A stretch of DNA of 64,000 nt from Leptospirales bacterium. GTDB lineage: Bacteria > Spirochaetota > Leptospiria > Leptospirales > Leptospiraceae. The stretch is taken from the NCBI GenBank assembly GCA_013297885.1, contig JAAFIR010000026.1, positions 1 through 64,000 of the forward strand, written 5' to 3'. The notes beneath the pieces are model-generated. The model was not told where the DNA came from and made no database searches. It saw only the letters and a program-made list of their open reading frames with translations. How positions within the stretch are numbered: position 1 is the first letter of the stretch; each line of letters begins with the position of its first letter. Positions 1 to 8,429 of the stretch are shown here, piece after piece. The position numbers and the translations under genes were made by a program.

Positions 1-65
1 AAATCTGGCTCTCTATTAGGGTCTCGTTTCTTCGTCCTTCCCATTTTTACTTCTTCCTCTATCAT
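1..65 (-). CDS. Partial basic ORF running off the window edge (transposase start?)
   Basis: An open frame starts at an ATG at 65 (or a second ATG at 44, preceded by a purine-rich GAGGAAG) and runs off the left edge. The visible 21 codons encode a charged, basic N-terminus containing MGRTKKRDPN. The lipoprotein gene next to it ends abruptly inside a repeat at 96, which would fit insertion of a mobile element here, and this could be the start of its transposase. Too little is visible to identify it; this is a suggestion only. Confidence 0.25.
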   Translation of the reverse strand, partial: MIEEEVKMGRTKKRDPNREPD

Positions 66-95
66 AATCTTTCGTCCTTTTAATAAGATTAAGAT

Positions 96-1652
96 TTAAC
101 AAAACACAATTTTATCGATAGTCCCATTTCCCACATAAGGATAAGTTAAATTACTCGGTGCAAATAGAGTAGCTGCAATATTTACAATTACATTTGTGCT
201 ACCAAATGAATTGCTTGCAGTGATTGTATAATTGGTTGCGACTTTTGCAGATGGTGTTCCTGAAATGGTGCAAGTAGTTGCATTGATGCTAAGTCCAGTT
301 GGTAAGCTTGGGTTCGCAGAACAGCTAGTTACCCCACCTAGAAAAGTTGGAGTGATGCTTTGTGCAGTTCCAACTGGCAAAACAACAGAGCTTCCAAATG
401 GATAGACCAAATTGCTTGGGGGAACATTATTGATTTGTAATTGAACTACAGTGTTGACTGATCCAGATCCATTAGTCGCTGTGATTGTGTAATTTGTGGC
501 TGAGCTAACTGAAGTTGGTGTTCCTGTTATTGCACAAGTTATGGAATTTAAAACAAGACCAGATGGTAAAGATGGACTCACAGTACAATTGGAAACAACT
601 CCTGTGATTGCTGGGGTTACAGAAACAGGACTTCCAATTGTATAAATAGTTGGGACACCAACAGAAAGTGGAAATGAAAAACCAGTTGGTGCAACTAAAG
701 GAGTTGCAATAGACACAAGAATTGAAGAGCTTCCATGTTGGTTGCTTGCTGTGATCGTATAAGCAGTGTTAGGTGAATCAACTGTTGGAGTTCCTGTGAT
801 AGCACAAGTTGTTTGGTTTAGAACAAGACCTTGAGGTAAGGAAGGATTTACATTACAAGAAGTAACTCCGCCAATAACTGATGGAGTGATATTTACAGTT
901 TGGTTTGTGTTGATGGTGGTGGAAGTTCCAAAGGGATAAGCCAAATTTTGTGGTGCTAAAGTGTTCACTCCAAAATTGATTACAATACTTGTGCTACCAA
1001 ATTGATTGGATGCAGTGATCGTATAATCAATGTTAGGTGATACTGTTGTGGGTGTTCCAGAAATTGCACAAGTGGTTGGATTTAGCACAAGTCCACTTGG
1101 TAAGCTTGGACTAATTCTACAAGAAGTGATGCTTCCTGAAAATGTTGGTGTGATAGTTCCAAAAGCTCCAGTTGTAAAAGTTTGGGTATTTCCCCCAGGG
1201 ATTGTTAAATTTGATGGGGGATTTGCTGTTGCAGAAAGTGTGACTTGGGCTGTGGTGCTTCCATGTTGGTTAGTGGCTGTGATTGTAAATGTAGTTTGTG
1301 GAAATGCTGATGTGGGAGTTCCAGTTATGGCACAAGTTGTAGGGTTCAAACTCAGTCCTTCAGGTAAGCTTGGACTAATTGTACAAGAAGTCACAGCTCC
1401 AGTAAATGTTGGGGAAATGCTCACTGCAGAGCCAACAGTTAAAACTGTAGAATTGCTACCAGAACTAGTTGTATATACTAAACTGCTAGGTGCAGGATTG
1501 GTTGGTTGTACCCCCCCCCCCGTATCATTTTTTTGTCCACCAAGTAAAGCTAGGGGATAAGCCATATTGATTTTATTGCCTTTTTTTGAACAATTCAAAC
1601 TTGTTAATAAAATAAAAACAAGTGGTATTAATTTTTTAAAATTGATTTTCAT
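96..1652 (-). CDS. Ig-like-repeat surface lipoprotein with a poly-G tract, probably truncated at its C-terminus
   Basis: This is a predicted outer-surface lipoprotein of 518 residues. The N-terminus is a signal peptide ending in the spirochaete-type lipobox SLNC (Cys21). Five tandem repeats of about 86 residues follow, each carrying the putative-Ig (He_PIG-like) signature SLPxGLxLNxTTCxIxGTP. The start is set at the second of two adjacent ATGs because it lies 6 nt from AGGAG (1659-1663), while the first lies only 3 nt away. A run of 11 G on the coding strand (C at 1511-1521) covers codons about 44-47, just after the signal region, so slippage would switch the protein off. A sixth repeat stops after about 20 residues (YPYVGNGTIDKIVFC), suggesting loss of the 3' end. 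Function is probably adhesion or surface display, inferred only from the fold. Confidence 0.85.
   Translation of the reverse strand: MKINFKKLIPLVFILLTSLNCSKKGNKINMAYPLALLGGQKNDTGGGVQPTNPAPSSLVYTTSSGSNSTVLTVGSAVSISPTFTGAVTSCTISPSLPEGLSLNPTTCAITGTPTSAFPQTTFTITATNQHGSTTAQVTLSATANPPSNLTIPGGNTQTFTTGAFGTITPTFSGSITSCRISPSLPSGLVLNPTTCAISGTPTTVSPNIDYTITASNQFGSTSIVINFGVNTLAPQNLAYPFGTSTTINTNQTVNITPSVIGGVTSCNVNPSLPQGLVLNQTTCAITGTPTVDSPNTAYTITASNQHGSSSILVSIATPLVAPTGFSFPLSVGVPTIYTIGSPVSVTPAITGVVSNCTVSPSLPSGLVLNSITCAITGTPTSVSSATNYTITATNGSGSVNTVVQLQINNVPPSNLVYPFGSSVVLPVGTAQSITPTFLGGVTSCSANPSLPTGLSINATTCTISGTPSAKVATNYTITASNSFGSTNVIVNIAATLFAPSNLTYPYVGNGTIDKIVFC
1511..1521 (-). repeat. Homopolymer G11 tract inside a lipoprotein gene
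   Basis: Eleven consecutive C on the plus strand (G on the coding strand) near the 5' end of the Ig-repeat lipoprotein gene, encoding a Gly run. In this AT-rich sequence such a tract is exceptional. Long G tracts in surface-protein genes are classic slipped-strand contingency sites. The gene is in frame at this length. Confidence 0.8.
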
Positions 1653-1788
1653 CATTTTCTCCTTTTCAGCATTTTGCTAAATTTTTCCTATTTAGAGTAT
1701 AATTACCCTAGTTAGGTCTAATTTTCGGATTATTGATTTTTTTTGTCAAGTAGAATTTTTATTTTTTAGACTGTGTGCTGGTTATAGA

Positions 1789-1832
1789 CAGTGGGCTGCA
1801 GCCCACTGGACAGCGGGTAGCTACCCGCTGTC
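1789..1832. repeat. Two abutting perfect palindromes
   Basis: Positions 1789-1808 form a perfect 20-bp palindrome (half site CAGTGGGCTG) and 1809-1832 a perfect 24-bp palindrome (half site GACAGCGGGTAG), with no gap between them. Both are GC-rich against an AT-rich background. They lie just downstream of the stop of the nuclease-like gene at 1857. The first shares the CAGTGGG word with short imperfect palindromes at 56428, 56662 and 60642. They could act as a terminator, but no T-run follows on either strand. Confidence 0.75.
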
Positions 1833-1856
1833 TCCAAGGGCTGCAGGAGAGCAAAG

Positions 1857-2408
1857 CTAAAAAGAAGTTGGCTTAAAATCTGTATCATTAACAATACTTG
1901 CAGAATTTCCAGTTGCTCGAATTGCAAAAAGACCATTTTTAATTGCATAATCTTTTGCGTCTGATTCAGTGCGAAGATAGGCAACTGCCCCATAAATTCT
2001 ATTTTCTTTGTATCTTGGAAAAATTGTTTTTATATTTTCTAATTTTTCTAAAAAAGTATTTACATGTTGGACTTTTAAAGTGGTTTTTACTTCTACAAAA
2101 ACAACTTCATCACCATTTATTGCAATTAAATCAATTTCAATTTCTTTATTATTATATCTTTTTTTTACTCTCTGCAAAGTTTCATTTACAGGAATTCCAC
2201 GAGCATTTAAAATTGGAACTAAATCACCTTCCACAAGTGATTCCATTAATTTTCCCCACTGCCCCACAAATAGATTTTCCAATTTTCTCAGCTTTCGATC
2301 AGTCTCTTGAAATTTTTTATCAGTTTCCTTAAATGATTCCTTTAGCTGCCTATCAGTCTCTTGAAACATAGCCCAAACTTTTTCAAATGTCAATCCAGTT
2401 GTTTCCAT
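1857..2408 (-). CDS. PD-(D/E)XK nuclease-like protein with N-terminal coiled coil (DUF3782-like)
   Basis: This 183-residue protein starts with a heptad-like coiled coil (repeated FQETDRQL / FKETDKKF units, residues about 12-45). A small alpha/beta domain follows, carrying EIDLIAING and then VVFVEVKTTL, which matches the D-x(n)-ExK core of PD-(D/E)XK nuclease folds and of DUF3782-type proteins. A clear AGGAG lies 6 nt before the ATG. Such proteins are common in cyanobacteria, spirochaetes and other accessory genomes; a nuclease role is plausible but unproven. It stands alone, with palindromes just beyond its stop codon. Confidence 0.75.
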   Translation of the reverse strand: METTGLTFEKVWAMFQETDRQLKESFKETDKKFQETDRKLRKLENLFVGQWGKLMESLVEGDLVPILNARGIPVNETLQRVKKRYNNKEIEIDLIAINGDEVVFVEVKTTLKVQHVNTFLEKLENIKTIFPRYKENRIYGAVAYLRTESDAKDYAIKNGLFAIRATGNSASIVNDTDFKPTSF

Positions 2409-2776
2409 AAAATTCTCCTTTTTGGTTTTAAGTTAAACTAGCATAATTCCTATTTTAAATTTAGACAAGAATTTTTTTTTAAAACCAAAACAGTGAACCA
2501 ATTTTTTTTGGATAAGTTCGCTTTTTTGTAAATTATTTTTATAACAATTTAGTGTAATCATTTGTCTGAAGTAATCGGCACTTCGATACTAAATTTTTGT
2601 TATTCAACAAAAATTTCACTCAGTGACCTAATCTTATTCTATAAGAAAAATTTAACAGTTACTCAGCCAACGAATTTTTCAGCAAACCAAAACAGAAAAA
2701 TCCGGTCACTGAGTGAAATTTATTTCAGTAGTATCGAAATAAATTTTGTATCGAAGTGACAAAGCTCAAATAGAAA
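2409..2776. other. Intergenic stretch dominated by an inverted-repeat element
   Basis: There is no convincing gene here. The only open frame, on the plus strand, is an accident of the repeat. The centre (2579-2758) is a nested inverted-repeat structure, described separately. The 5' part carries the leader of the nuclease-like gene. Confidence 0.6.
2579..2758. repeat. Nested inverted repeat (two facing copies of a GGTCACTGAG...TCGAAGTG unit)
   Basis: CACTTCGATAC at 2579-2589 faces GTATCGAAGTG at 2748-2758, and TTTCACTCAGTGACC at 2614-2628 faces GGTCACTGAGTGAAA at 2704-2718. Each half therefore looks like one unit running from GGTCACTGAG to TCGAAGTGAC with an AT-rich palindromic middle, and the two units point at each other across about 75 bp. 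Dispersed repeats with GGTCACTGAG/TCGAAGTGACC-like ends are widespread in bacterial genomes. The layout suggests a MITE-like pair, but no transposase is adjacent. Confidence 0.65.
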
Positions 2777-4585
2777 TTACTGCACGTTGCGGACAAGGAA
2801 CATGGAGCGGTTTGGTGAAGCAGGATTGGTTTGATTACCAAATGTACCATTTGTATCTGTAAAAGAGTACATGGTTTTGTTGGAATCAAATGCTATTGAA
2901 GATTTACAATCTTGAGCTGCGCAGGTACCAATAGAACCAGTAATACCCTGTAATTTTGTCCAATAAGTTGGTGGAGCTGTTACAGGCTGATTTCCATCTA
3001 TATCATATTTTGCCACAAACATATCTTCCTGACCTGAAATAATTCCACCTAAATTTCCACTCGTTTTTCCTGCGATAAAAATATTATTCGAGATTGAATC
3101 ATGCTCCACTGAGTTTACAACAGTAATCGCACCTGTGACCCCAAGACGTTTTGTCCATAATTTTGTTCCAATATTATTGAATTTTGTAATATAACCATCA
3201 GCTGTTCCTAAATTTCCAATCCCATCAACTGAACCTGTATGATTAGCATAACCTGAAACAAAAGACTCGCCTGTAGGTGTAGTTGTTACACCAAATGCAA
3301 ATGTAGTTATTGAAACAGGTATGAAAGCACAACCTATATAAGCCAGACTTGAATTAAATCTGAATAAAACTGGTCTCCAATAAGTTGGTGTTCCACTTCC
3401 ACAATAACTTGAAGCTCGACCAGCTCCAGCTACATAGACTTTTCCAGTAGAGTCAATAGCAACTCCATAACCATCTGTACCTAGAGATCCATTACCTGGA
3501 ACTATGCTTCCAGTGATACGATTACCTGTGGTAGGATCAAACTTTTGAAGAATAACTGCTGGATCGCTAGCACTTGTATGACTCATTCCATCTATTCCAT
3601 TATCATAAGTTGTACCACCACCTATAATATCACCATTGTTATCAATTACTACACCTGTATAATAATGTCGATGAGCTATTCCTGTGCAAGTTGTCCATTG
3701 TAAAGTTCCGTTAGAATTGAATTTAGCAATAAAACCTGCATATGGTGCTGATGTGACGCAACCATGAAAATTTCCAGCACCATGAAAACCAGCAATGTAA
3801 ATATTGCCTGTCATGTCAAAGACTAAACCATCAATTCCAGTTCCAGATCCTCCGGAAACTCCGATTACACTAGTCCAAATTCTTTTCCCATCTAGGTCAT
3901 ATTTACTTATGTAACCAGAACTATTTCCACCGGTACTAGGGATAATTTGACCGTCCATATTAGTATTTGTAGATCCAGCAATAACTAAACAATTACAACT
4001 TATATTATACTTCATACTGTTTATTCCCGCTTTTGTATCCCCACCATTCACACCATTTATCACTGTCCAAACATTTCCACCTCTACCTAATAATTGTAAA
4101 GTGATTGGAAAGTCTTTTGTGAATGTGCTGGTTATTGCTGTAATTGTAAAACTGGGAAAAGTATCGTTAGCCCCTGGTGGATTTGTGGGAGCTCCGGTAA
4201 TTGCACCTGTTTGAGGATTAAAAACTAATCCAGGAATTACTGTCGAAATATCTGGTGTGATGCTCCATGACTGAACTACTGCTCCTTGATTCATAGTTGG
4301 AGTAAAATTCACTTGGTTTCCTTGAAACACCTTGTAAGCACCTTGGGTGGCTCCTGTGTAGGAAAGAGTTGTCGGCAATGTGTTTACAGGCACAGGTGCT
4401 TGAGTTGGTGCAGGAACTACAGGAATAATTGGTGCTGGAGTTGTTGTCGAAGGAGGTATGAAAGGAATTGCAAGAAGGTTTGACAAGACTTGTGTACCTG
4501 GAGAATTAAAATCAAAAATAGATTTTTTTGGTTTTAAACATTGGATTTGAAAAAGAATCAAAAATACTATAAAATAAGCCTTCAT
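2777..4585 (-). CDS. Lipoprotein with Ig-like domain and beta-propeller (SBBP-type) repeats, copy 1
   Basis: This 602-residue predicted lipoprotein has a short hydrophobic signal ending at IQC, then CLKPKKSIFDFN, a Pro/Thr/Val-rich linker (residues about 45-75), a putative-Ig domain (LVFNPQTGAITGAP near residue 120) and a long C-terminal half of propeller repeats with the pattern KFNxxGTxxWT...GNIYIAG. SBBP-type repeats typically form surface beta-propellers. The start is the ATG at 4585; the longer upstream frame seen in its paralogue is broken here by a TAA. It is a tandem paralogue of the gene at 4951-6765, sharing the N-terminal 180 residues almost exactly. Ligand unknown. Confidence 0.85.
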   Translation of the reverse strand: MKAYFIVFLILFQIQCLKPKKSIFDFNSPGTQVLSNLLAIPFIPPSTTTPAPIIPVVPAPTQAPVPVNTLPTTLSYTGATQGAYKVFQGNQVNFTPTMNQGAVVQSWSITPDISTVIPGLVFNPQTGAITGAPTNPPGANDTFPSFTITAITSTFTKDFPITLQLLGRGGNVWTVINGVNGGDTKAGINSMKYNISCNCLVIAGSTNTNMDGQIIPSTGGNSSGYISKYDLDGKRIWTSVIGVSGGSGTGIDGLVFDMTGNIYIAGFHGAGNFHGCVTSAPYAGFIAKFNSNGTLQWTTCTGIAHRHYYTGVVIDNNGDIIGGGTTYDNGIDGMSHTSASDPAVILQKFDPTTGNRITGSIVPGNGSLGTDGYGVAIDSTGKVYVAGAGRASSYCGSGTPTYWRPVLFRFNSSLAYIGCAFIPVSITTFAFGVTTTPTGESFVSGYANHTGSVDGIGNLGTADGYITKFNNIGTKLWTKRLGVTGAITVVNSVEHDSISNNIFIAGKTSGNLGGIISGQEDMFVAKYDIDGNQPVTAPPTYWTKLQGITGSIGTCAAQDCKSSIAFDSNKTMYSFTDTNGTFGNQTNPASPNRSMFLVRNVQ

Positions 4586-4757
4586 ACATCTAATAACAAA
4601 TTTTTATTCAAATTTTTTCAAGCAAATTATTTTTTTTGCAATTTGATTTAGGTATTCTACACTAGTTATTCTAAATTATTCATTTGATTATTGAGTATTT
4701 TAAATGCTAGAATTTGATTTTTTTTAAGAAAAATTATTTCTGAATACTAGCGATTAT

Positions 4758-4928
4758 GCGAAAGAGATTGAAGCGGTGTCAAAATTTTGCAAATGCAAAA
4801 TTTTGACAAGAGGAGAAAGCTCGGTTTTTTTTCACCTTACTCAATTTGATTTGAATCAAATAGTATTTAATTTTATTATCTTCCTTATGAGAAAAAGAAA
4901 AGAGGATTAGGTGAAAAAAAATTCGCCC
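4758..4928 (+). repeat. Structured dispersed element, copy A
   Basis: Outer helix GCGAA (4758-4762) / TTCGC (4922-4926). The inner triplet GAG (in AGAGATTGAAG) pairs with CTC (in GAAAGCTCGG). Hairpin 1 is a perfect 14-bp stem around 4777-4808 (TGTCAAAATTTTGC with loop AAAT). Hairpin 2 begins TTTTTTTTCACCT and closes with AGGTGAAAAAAAA directly before the outer helix. It lies between the two paralogous lipoprotein genes, antisense to both. Confidence 0.8.
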
Positions 4929-4950
4929 TGATTCTTATAATAAATTTTAC

Positions 4951-6765
4951 TTATTGAACAAATCTAGTTAAGAACATTGAATTATTTGGTTTAGCTAAAT
5001 TTACTGTTGTGCCAATATCTCCATTTGTTGTTCCACTTGCATACAAAGTATTTTTTGTGTCAAAAGCTAAACCTGTTCCAGAAGTAGTTGAACCTGCAGA
5101 ACCAATGAGCTTTACCCAAATTAAATTTCCCGCATTATTATATTTTGCAATAAACATATCTTGAACACCTTTCAAAATTTCACCGTTTAGATTTGCATTA
5201 GTACTACCTGTTATATAATAAAAATCATCAGGTGAACGAACAATTGCATTTGCAACTGTCGATGTGTTGCCTGCCACGGCTAACTGTCTTTTCCAAAGCA
5301 AAGCACCATTATTTGCAAACTTGGCTATAAATGTATCTCGGAAAGATCCAGCAGATGAAATTTTAGGCAAGCCATCTAAATCTACTTCAGTGGATCCAGC
5401 AATATAAATATTGTTTGAAGGATCTGAGATCAATGCAGTACCAACATTATAACCATTTGCAGAAGCTGCTAAAGAATAACAATTTGTGTAAGCCATCGAA
5501 CTATTAAATTTATAAAGAACTATTGTGGTTCTTAATGCAACTGTTGCACAAGTTCCAGAAGATTTTGAAAATCCTACCACCCAAAGATTTCCAAGAGAAT
5601 CTCTTTCTACAGCACTACCCCCATTATGTCTGCTTGTAGTAATTGGACCGCCACTTCCAACTAGAGTTGGTGAGCCTTGCTGGGTTCCATTAGAATCAAA
5701 CTTCAACAATACAACTGCTGAATCTTGTCCTCCAGTATTCACCACACCATCAAACGGTGTATTTTTGACTGCACCAGTAGTATATATATTTCCAGAAGAG
5801 TCAGTTACATTTCCATTTGCACTAAGTTCTGACCCAGATTTAATTGTAGTCCAGAGTTTATTTCCATTACTATCAAATTTTGTAATTCCTAAACTTCCAT
5901 TATTGGCAACTGCTATTCCATCATAAGTCCCTGTCGCCATATTATTATTATCTGTTTGACCAGAAATAATTATATTTGCTGAGGAGTCGATACTAAGACC
6001 AGTTTGGTCAAACCAACCATTTGATCTAGGAACAATTTTTGTCCATAGCCTCACTCCATCTAAATTGTATTTAGTTGCATATGCTGAAGGAATCGATGGA
6101 AATGGATTTGCAACTCCATCCAAATTACCAGCAGTCTGCCCCCCAGCGTATAGGCTATTTGTGGCAGTATGAAAAAATAAAGAGCCGAGTCCACCACTAG
6201 TATTTTGTCCAACAACACCTGTGATCACAGTCCAAACATTCGCCCCAGTCCCTAACAATTCGATTACTATAGGAAAATTTTGAGTAAAAGTTGCAACTGT
6301 TGCTGTAATAGTAAATGCAGGATAAGTTGTGTTAGCCCCTGGCAGATTTGTGGGAGCTCCAGTGATTGCACCTGTTTGAGGATTAAAAACTAATCCAGGA
6401 ATTACATTCGAAATATCTGGTGTGATGCTCCAAGATTGAACTACTGCTCCTTGATTCATTGTTGGAGTAAAATTTACTTGGTTTCCTTGAAACACTTTGT
6501 AGGCACCTTGTGTGGCTCCTGTATAGGAAAGTGTTGTTGGCAATGTGTTCACAGGTGCAGGTGCTTGAGTTGGTGCTGGTGCTGGTGTCACAGGAGGAAT
6601 TGGTGTTGGGTTAGAAATAATTGCAGGTGGAAATAAAATTCCTGGAAGAGCTGAAGATAATAGATTTGTTTGGACTTGGTTTGAATTAAAATCAAAAATA
6701 GATTTTTTTGGTTTTAAACAATTCATTTGAATTATAACAAACAAAATTAAAATTAAAACCTTCAT
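4951..6765 (-). CDS. Lipoprotein with Ig-like domain and beta-propeller (SBBP-type) repeats, copy 2
   Basis: This paralogue of the gene at 2777-4585 has the same plan: lipobox ending QMNC, CLKPKKSIFDFN motif, Pro/Ala-rich linker, Ig-like domain (LVFNPQTGAITGAP), then propeller repeats (KFDSNGNKLWT, GNIYTTGA) to the end, about 604 residues. The open frame extends 12 codons further up to a TTG at 6801. The ATG at 6765 is preferred because it places the signal peptide at the N-terminus and the paralogue is broken upstream of the same point. The 5' leader is also conserved between the copies, so the duplication included regulatory sequence. The C-terminal propellers have diverged much more than the N-terminal half. 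Confidence 0.85.
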   Translation of the reverse strand: MKVLILILFVIIQMNCLKPKKSIFDFNSNQVQTNLLSSALPGILFPPAIISNPTPIPPVTPAPAPTQAPAPVNTLPTTLSYTGATQGAYKVFQGNQVNFTPTMNQGAVVQSWSITPDISNVIPGLVFNPQTGAITGAPTNLPGANTTYPAFTITATVATFTQNFPIVIELLGTGANVWTVITGVVGQNTSGGLGSLFFHTATNSLYAGGQTAGNLDGVANPFPSIPSAYATKYNLDGVRLWTKIVPRSNGWFDQTGLSIDSSANIIISGQTDNNNMATGTYDGIAVANNGSLGITKFDSNGNKLWTTIKSGSELSANGNVTDSSGNIYTTGAVKNTPFDGVVNTGGQDSAVVLLKFDSNGTQQGSPTLVGSGGPITTSRHNGGSAVERDSLGNLWVVGFSKSSGTCATVALRTTIVLYKFNSSMAYTNCYSLAASANGYNVGTALISDPSNNIYIAGSTEVDLDGLPKISSAGSFRDTFIAKFANNGALLWKRQLAVAGNTSTVANAIVRSPDDFYYITGSTNANLNGEILKGVQDMFIAKYNNAGNLIWVKLIGSAGSTTSGTGLAFDTKNTLYASGTTNGDIGTTVNLAKPNNSMFLTRFVQ

Positions 6766-6901
6766 ACATCCATTAACAAATTTTAATTCAAATTTTTTCA
6801 AGCAAATTATTTTTTTAAATCTAAGATACTATCGTAATCTGTGTTAAAATTTTATTAGAAGAGTTTAAGTTCTAAAAGTTGAATCATTTTTATTTCTAAA
6901 A

Positions 6902-7399
6902 CTAACTTTTGTAATTTGTAAAAGAAAAATCAAATTTTAATTCAGCAGATTTTAGTGCTTTTTGTGCATCTTGAAGATCATCTTTTTTCTTTCCAGTTAC
7001 ACGAACATATTCACCCATAATTGCAACTTGAACTTTGAGTTTTAAATCTTTAATGACTTTTACAATTTCTTTTGTGTGTTCTTTTTCAAGACCTTGTTGA
7101 ATTTTTACTTTCATTCTTGCAGCATTACCTGTTGCTGCTTCAATTTTGGATTCAAAATCAAATGCTCTCAGTCCAACACCTCTTTTTGCAAGTTTATTAA
7201 TTAATACATCAATCACTTGTTTAATTTTAATTTCGTTATCAGAAAAAATTACAATATGTTCTTCTTCGAGAGTGATATCTGATTTTGAACCTTTAAAATC
7301 AAATCGTGTATTAATTTCAGCCATTGCTTGAGAGATCGCATTTGCTAACTCAGATTTTTCTACTTTGGAAACTACATCAAATGAAGGGTCTTGTGCCAT
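6902..7399 (-). CDS. yajQ: YajQ family nucleotide-binding protein
   Basis: This small cytosolic protein (165 residues) matches YajQ/UPF0234 throughout: MAQDPSFDVVSKV at the N-terminus, NTRFDFKGS (residues about 33-41), KRGVG near the middle, and VRVTGKKKDDLQ followed by FDFSFTNY at the end. YajQ proteins bind nucleotides, and some members bind cyclic di-GMP as transcriptional co-regulators. The start is the ATG at 7399, giving the canonical MAQDPSFD; a TTG three codons upstream is less likely. The ribosome-binding site is weak. It stands alone, with a structured repeat upstream. Confidence 0.93.
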   Translation of the reverse strand: MAQDPSFDVVSKVEKSELANAISQAMAEINTRFDFKGSKSDITLEEEHIVIFSDNEIKIKQVIDVLINKLAKRGVGLRAFDFESKIEAATGNAARMKVKIQQGLEKEHTKEIVKVIKDLKLKVQVAIMGEYVRVTGKKKDDLQDAQKALKSAELKFDFSFTNYKS

Positions 7400-7456
7400 A
7401 ATTACCAAATTTCTAATTATTTAAAATTAGTAAATAGTTCTTCTTACATACGGAAT

Positions 7457-7551
7457 GGACAAATTTTTTTGCAAGCAAAAAAACCGGGCTTTCCTCTCTT
7501 GTAAAAAATTTGTATTCTCAAATTTTTTACACCGAGTCAATCCCTTTTGCT
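7457..7551 (-). repeat. Structured dispersed element, copy B
   Basis: Minus-strand copy. Outer helix GCAAA (5' end near 7550) with TTTGT (7463-7459), which includes a G-U pair. Inner GGG/CCC. Hairpin 1 is TGTAAAAAATTTG facing CAAATTTTTTACA. Hairpin 2 is the short TTTTTTTGC-TT-GCAAAAAAA. It lies between yajQ and the DUF6882-like gene, in the same direction as both. This is one of the most compact copies. Confidence 0.8.
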
Positions 7552-7603
7552 AGTATTGAAGAAACTTCTTGACAATGCAAATTAAAATGGTTATTAAAAA
7601 ATT

Positions 7604-8350
7604 TTATTTTTTTGTATTCATCGATTTAATTTCAAAATAACATTTTTCACAAATTAATTTTATTTTGATTAATTTTATAGATTCATCATTCCAACCATTA
7701 TGTTCTAATCTTATACTTTCACATTTATCACACCAAGCTTCAATATCATCATCATCTGATTTGAATTCCATATCTTCAAAAGTTTCAAACGATTCTACAA
7801 AGCCAATTTCTGAGTTTGAAATTAAATGTTCACAAACAAAAGCTCTTCTTGCTCTTTCATGTTTTTCACAATCTACAAATTTATTTTTTTCTTCATTTGC
7901 TTTTTCATTATCCAAAACTTCATAAATTATCATAAAAATAAATAAATTCTCTGTTTCGGGTCTATATGCTGCTAATCCATTTAATAATTCACAAGCTATA
8001 GAAGAAAATTCCCAACCAATATTTTTTGAACTTTCAAAATAAGCTTTTGTTAATTCGTCAAATCCATGTTTTATTCCAAATTCTTTAACTTCTTCTAGTT
8101 TGTTTTTCATTTTTTTTGGAGTGTCTTCTTTATCCCAAGACCACAACCAAGTATTTGTTGTTTTAGAAAATGTCCCAACTTGATAGTATCTGAAATTTAA
8201 TTCATCTTCTCCATTAGAAAAAGTTAATATTCCAGCAGGTTGATCATAAAACCATTTAGGATAAGAGTTAATGTTGTATTTTTTATAAAAAATTTCTTGT
8301 TTTAAATTTAATTTTTCAAAACAATTTTTTTTAAATTTATCATAATTCAT
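7604..8350 (-). CDS. DUF6882-like protein with C-terminal zinc-ribbon-like cysteines
   Basis: This cytosolic protein of 248 residues has no signal peptide. The N-terminal half (FSNGEDELNF, YQVGTFSKTTNTWLWSWD, residues about 45-75) resembles DUF6882 proteins, which share a Q-x-G-x-x-S-x-x-x-x-TWxWxW signature. The C-terminal part carries CDKC and CEKC pairs about 30 residues apart, suggesting one bound zinc, plus an acidic stretch (KSDDDDIEAW). No function is known for the family; members often occur near polymorphic-toxin or stress genes. It is monocistronic here, between yajQ and alaS. Confidence 0.65.
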   Translation of the reverse strand: MNYDKFKKNCFEKLNLKQEIFYKKYNINSYPKWFYDQPAGILTFSNGEDELNFRYYQVGTFSKTTNTWLWSWDKEDTPKKMKNKLEEVKEFGIKHGFDELTKAYFESSKNIGWEFSSIACELLNGLAAYRPETENLFIFMIIYEVLDNEKANEEKNKFVDCEKHERARRAFVCEHLISNSEIGFVESFETFEDMEFKSDDDDIEAWCDKCESIRLEHNGWNDESIKLIKIKLICEKCYFEIKSMNTKK

Positions 8351-8429
8351 GATTTCTAATTTTTTTTACTCTCGTCAAACGATATTACTATTGCTGGATG
8401 ATAGTAAAAAAAGGAATCGCCCAATAACC

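Noticed and set aside
1030-1560. 176-residue plus-strand open frame
   Set aside because: It is the antisense shadow of the repetitive Ig-lipoprotein gene; its repeats mirror the real repeats and no ribosome site is present.
2562-2759. 65-residue plus-strand open frame
   Set aside because: It lies wholly within the nested inverted repeat and has no start signal or recognisable protein features.
5525-5926. 133-residue plus-strand open frame
   Set aside because: Antisense to the second propeller lipoprotein, whose reading frame is fully supported by its paralogue.
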